DNA from: a bacterium
GTDB taxonomy: Bacteria > CBDUZB01 > JAGLHV01
Direction of reading: 5' to 3'
DNA length: 5,828 nt
Assembly (NCBI GenBank): GCA_023143305.1
Contig: JAGLHV010000095.1
Location: 1 to 5,828, forward strand
In this document: positions 5,741 to 5,828 of the stretch, piece by piece
Position numbering within the stretch: the stretch's first letter is position 1
Layout: each line of letters begins with the position of its first letter
The notes under the pieces: generated by a model
The model's input: only the letters and a program-made list of their open reading frames with translations
The model's database searches: none
Told to the model about the DNA's origin: nothing
Translations under genes and position numbers: made by a program

Positions 5741-5828
5741 TTATTTTGTTTTTAATTCAAAGCAGATTTTTTGGATACCCCATACGGCAACAGGCATACC
5801 CATAATTTCAGCCGGCTTAAAACGCCAT
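5741..5828 (-). CDS. TonB-family energy transducer, C-terminal end only (partial)
   Basis: The last 28 codons and a TAA stop of a minus-strand gene that continues beyond the right edge of the window. The readable residues include WRFKPAEIMGMPVAVWG and end in FELKTK. This is the closing beta-hairpin of the TonB C-terminal domain: W-x-F-x-P-A, a turn glycine, P-V-x-V, then an aromatic residue. TonB couples inner-membrane proton-motive force (ExbB/ExbD) to outer-membrane transporters, and this part contacts the transporter's TonB box. The fragment is short, so assignment rests on one motif, but the match is characteristic. A hairpin follows the gene and it is probably not co-transcribed with the M23 gene. 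No symbol is given because TonB paralogues cannot be told apart from this end. Confidence 0.75.
   Translation of the reverse strand, partial: WRFKPAEIMGMPVAVWGIQKICFELKTK

Overview
This window looks like a chromosomal stretch from an A+T-rich, diderm (Gram-negative-type) bacterium. Everything recognisable is envelope-related: a TonB C-terminus, a PorV-like outer-membrane barrel carrying an OmpA peptidoglycan-binding domain, a secreted von Willebrand A protein, and an M23 murein endopeptidase. This mixture (UPF0164/PorV barrel, FlgD-type Ig domains, OmpA, CsgG-like modules) is typical of spirochaetes and of several uncultured diderm phyla. The sequence alone does not fix the phylum.

Layout, in the direction of transcription (all genes lie on the minus strand, so read right to left). 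At the right edge are the last 28 codons of a TonB-family energy transducer (5741-5828). A 197-base stretch (5544-5740) follows, with a long hairpin (5672-5720) that probably insulates tonB. An 18-base palindrome sits at 5535-5552, just upstream of a near-consensus sigma70 promoter (-35 at 5518-5523, -10 at 5495-5500, 17-base spacer). That promoter drives a MepM/Csd3-type M23 endopeptidase (4236-5456). After 63 bases comes a secreted CsgG/TolB-like plus VWA fusion protein (2349-4172, GTG start). After another 121 bases comes a PorV-like barrel, two FlgD-like Ig domains and an OmpA domain in one chain (221-2227). The left 220 bases have no gene; they hold two sets of overlapping hairpins, the last of which (24-50) is a good terminator or dispersed-palindrome candidate.

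Inference on how the genes work together: the three complete genes form one likely transcription unit, because only weak promoter candidates are visible inside it. The enzyme could open peptidoglycan cross-links. The barrel could sit in the outer membrane and grip peptidoglycan through its OmpA domain. The VWA protein could bind a partner through an intact metal-ion-dependent adhesion site in the periplasm or at the surface. No mobile element, CRISPR array, rRNA or tRNA was seen. The most novel aspects are the two multidomain fusions and their co-location with a murein hydrolase.
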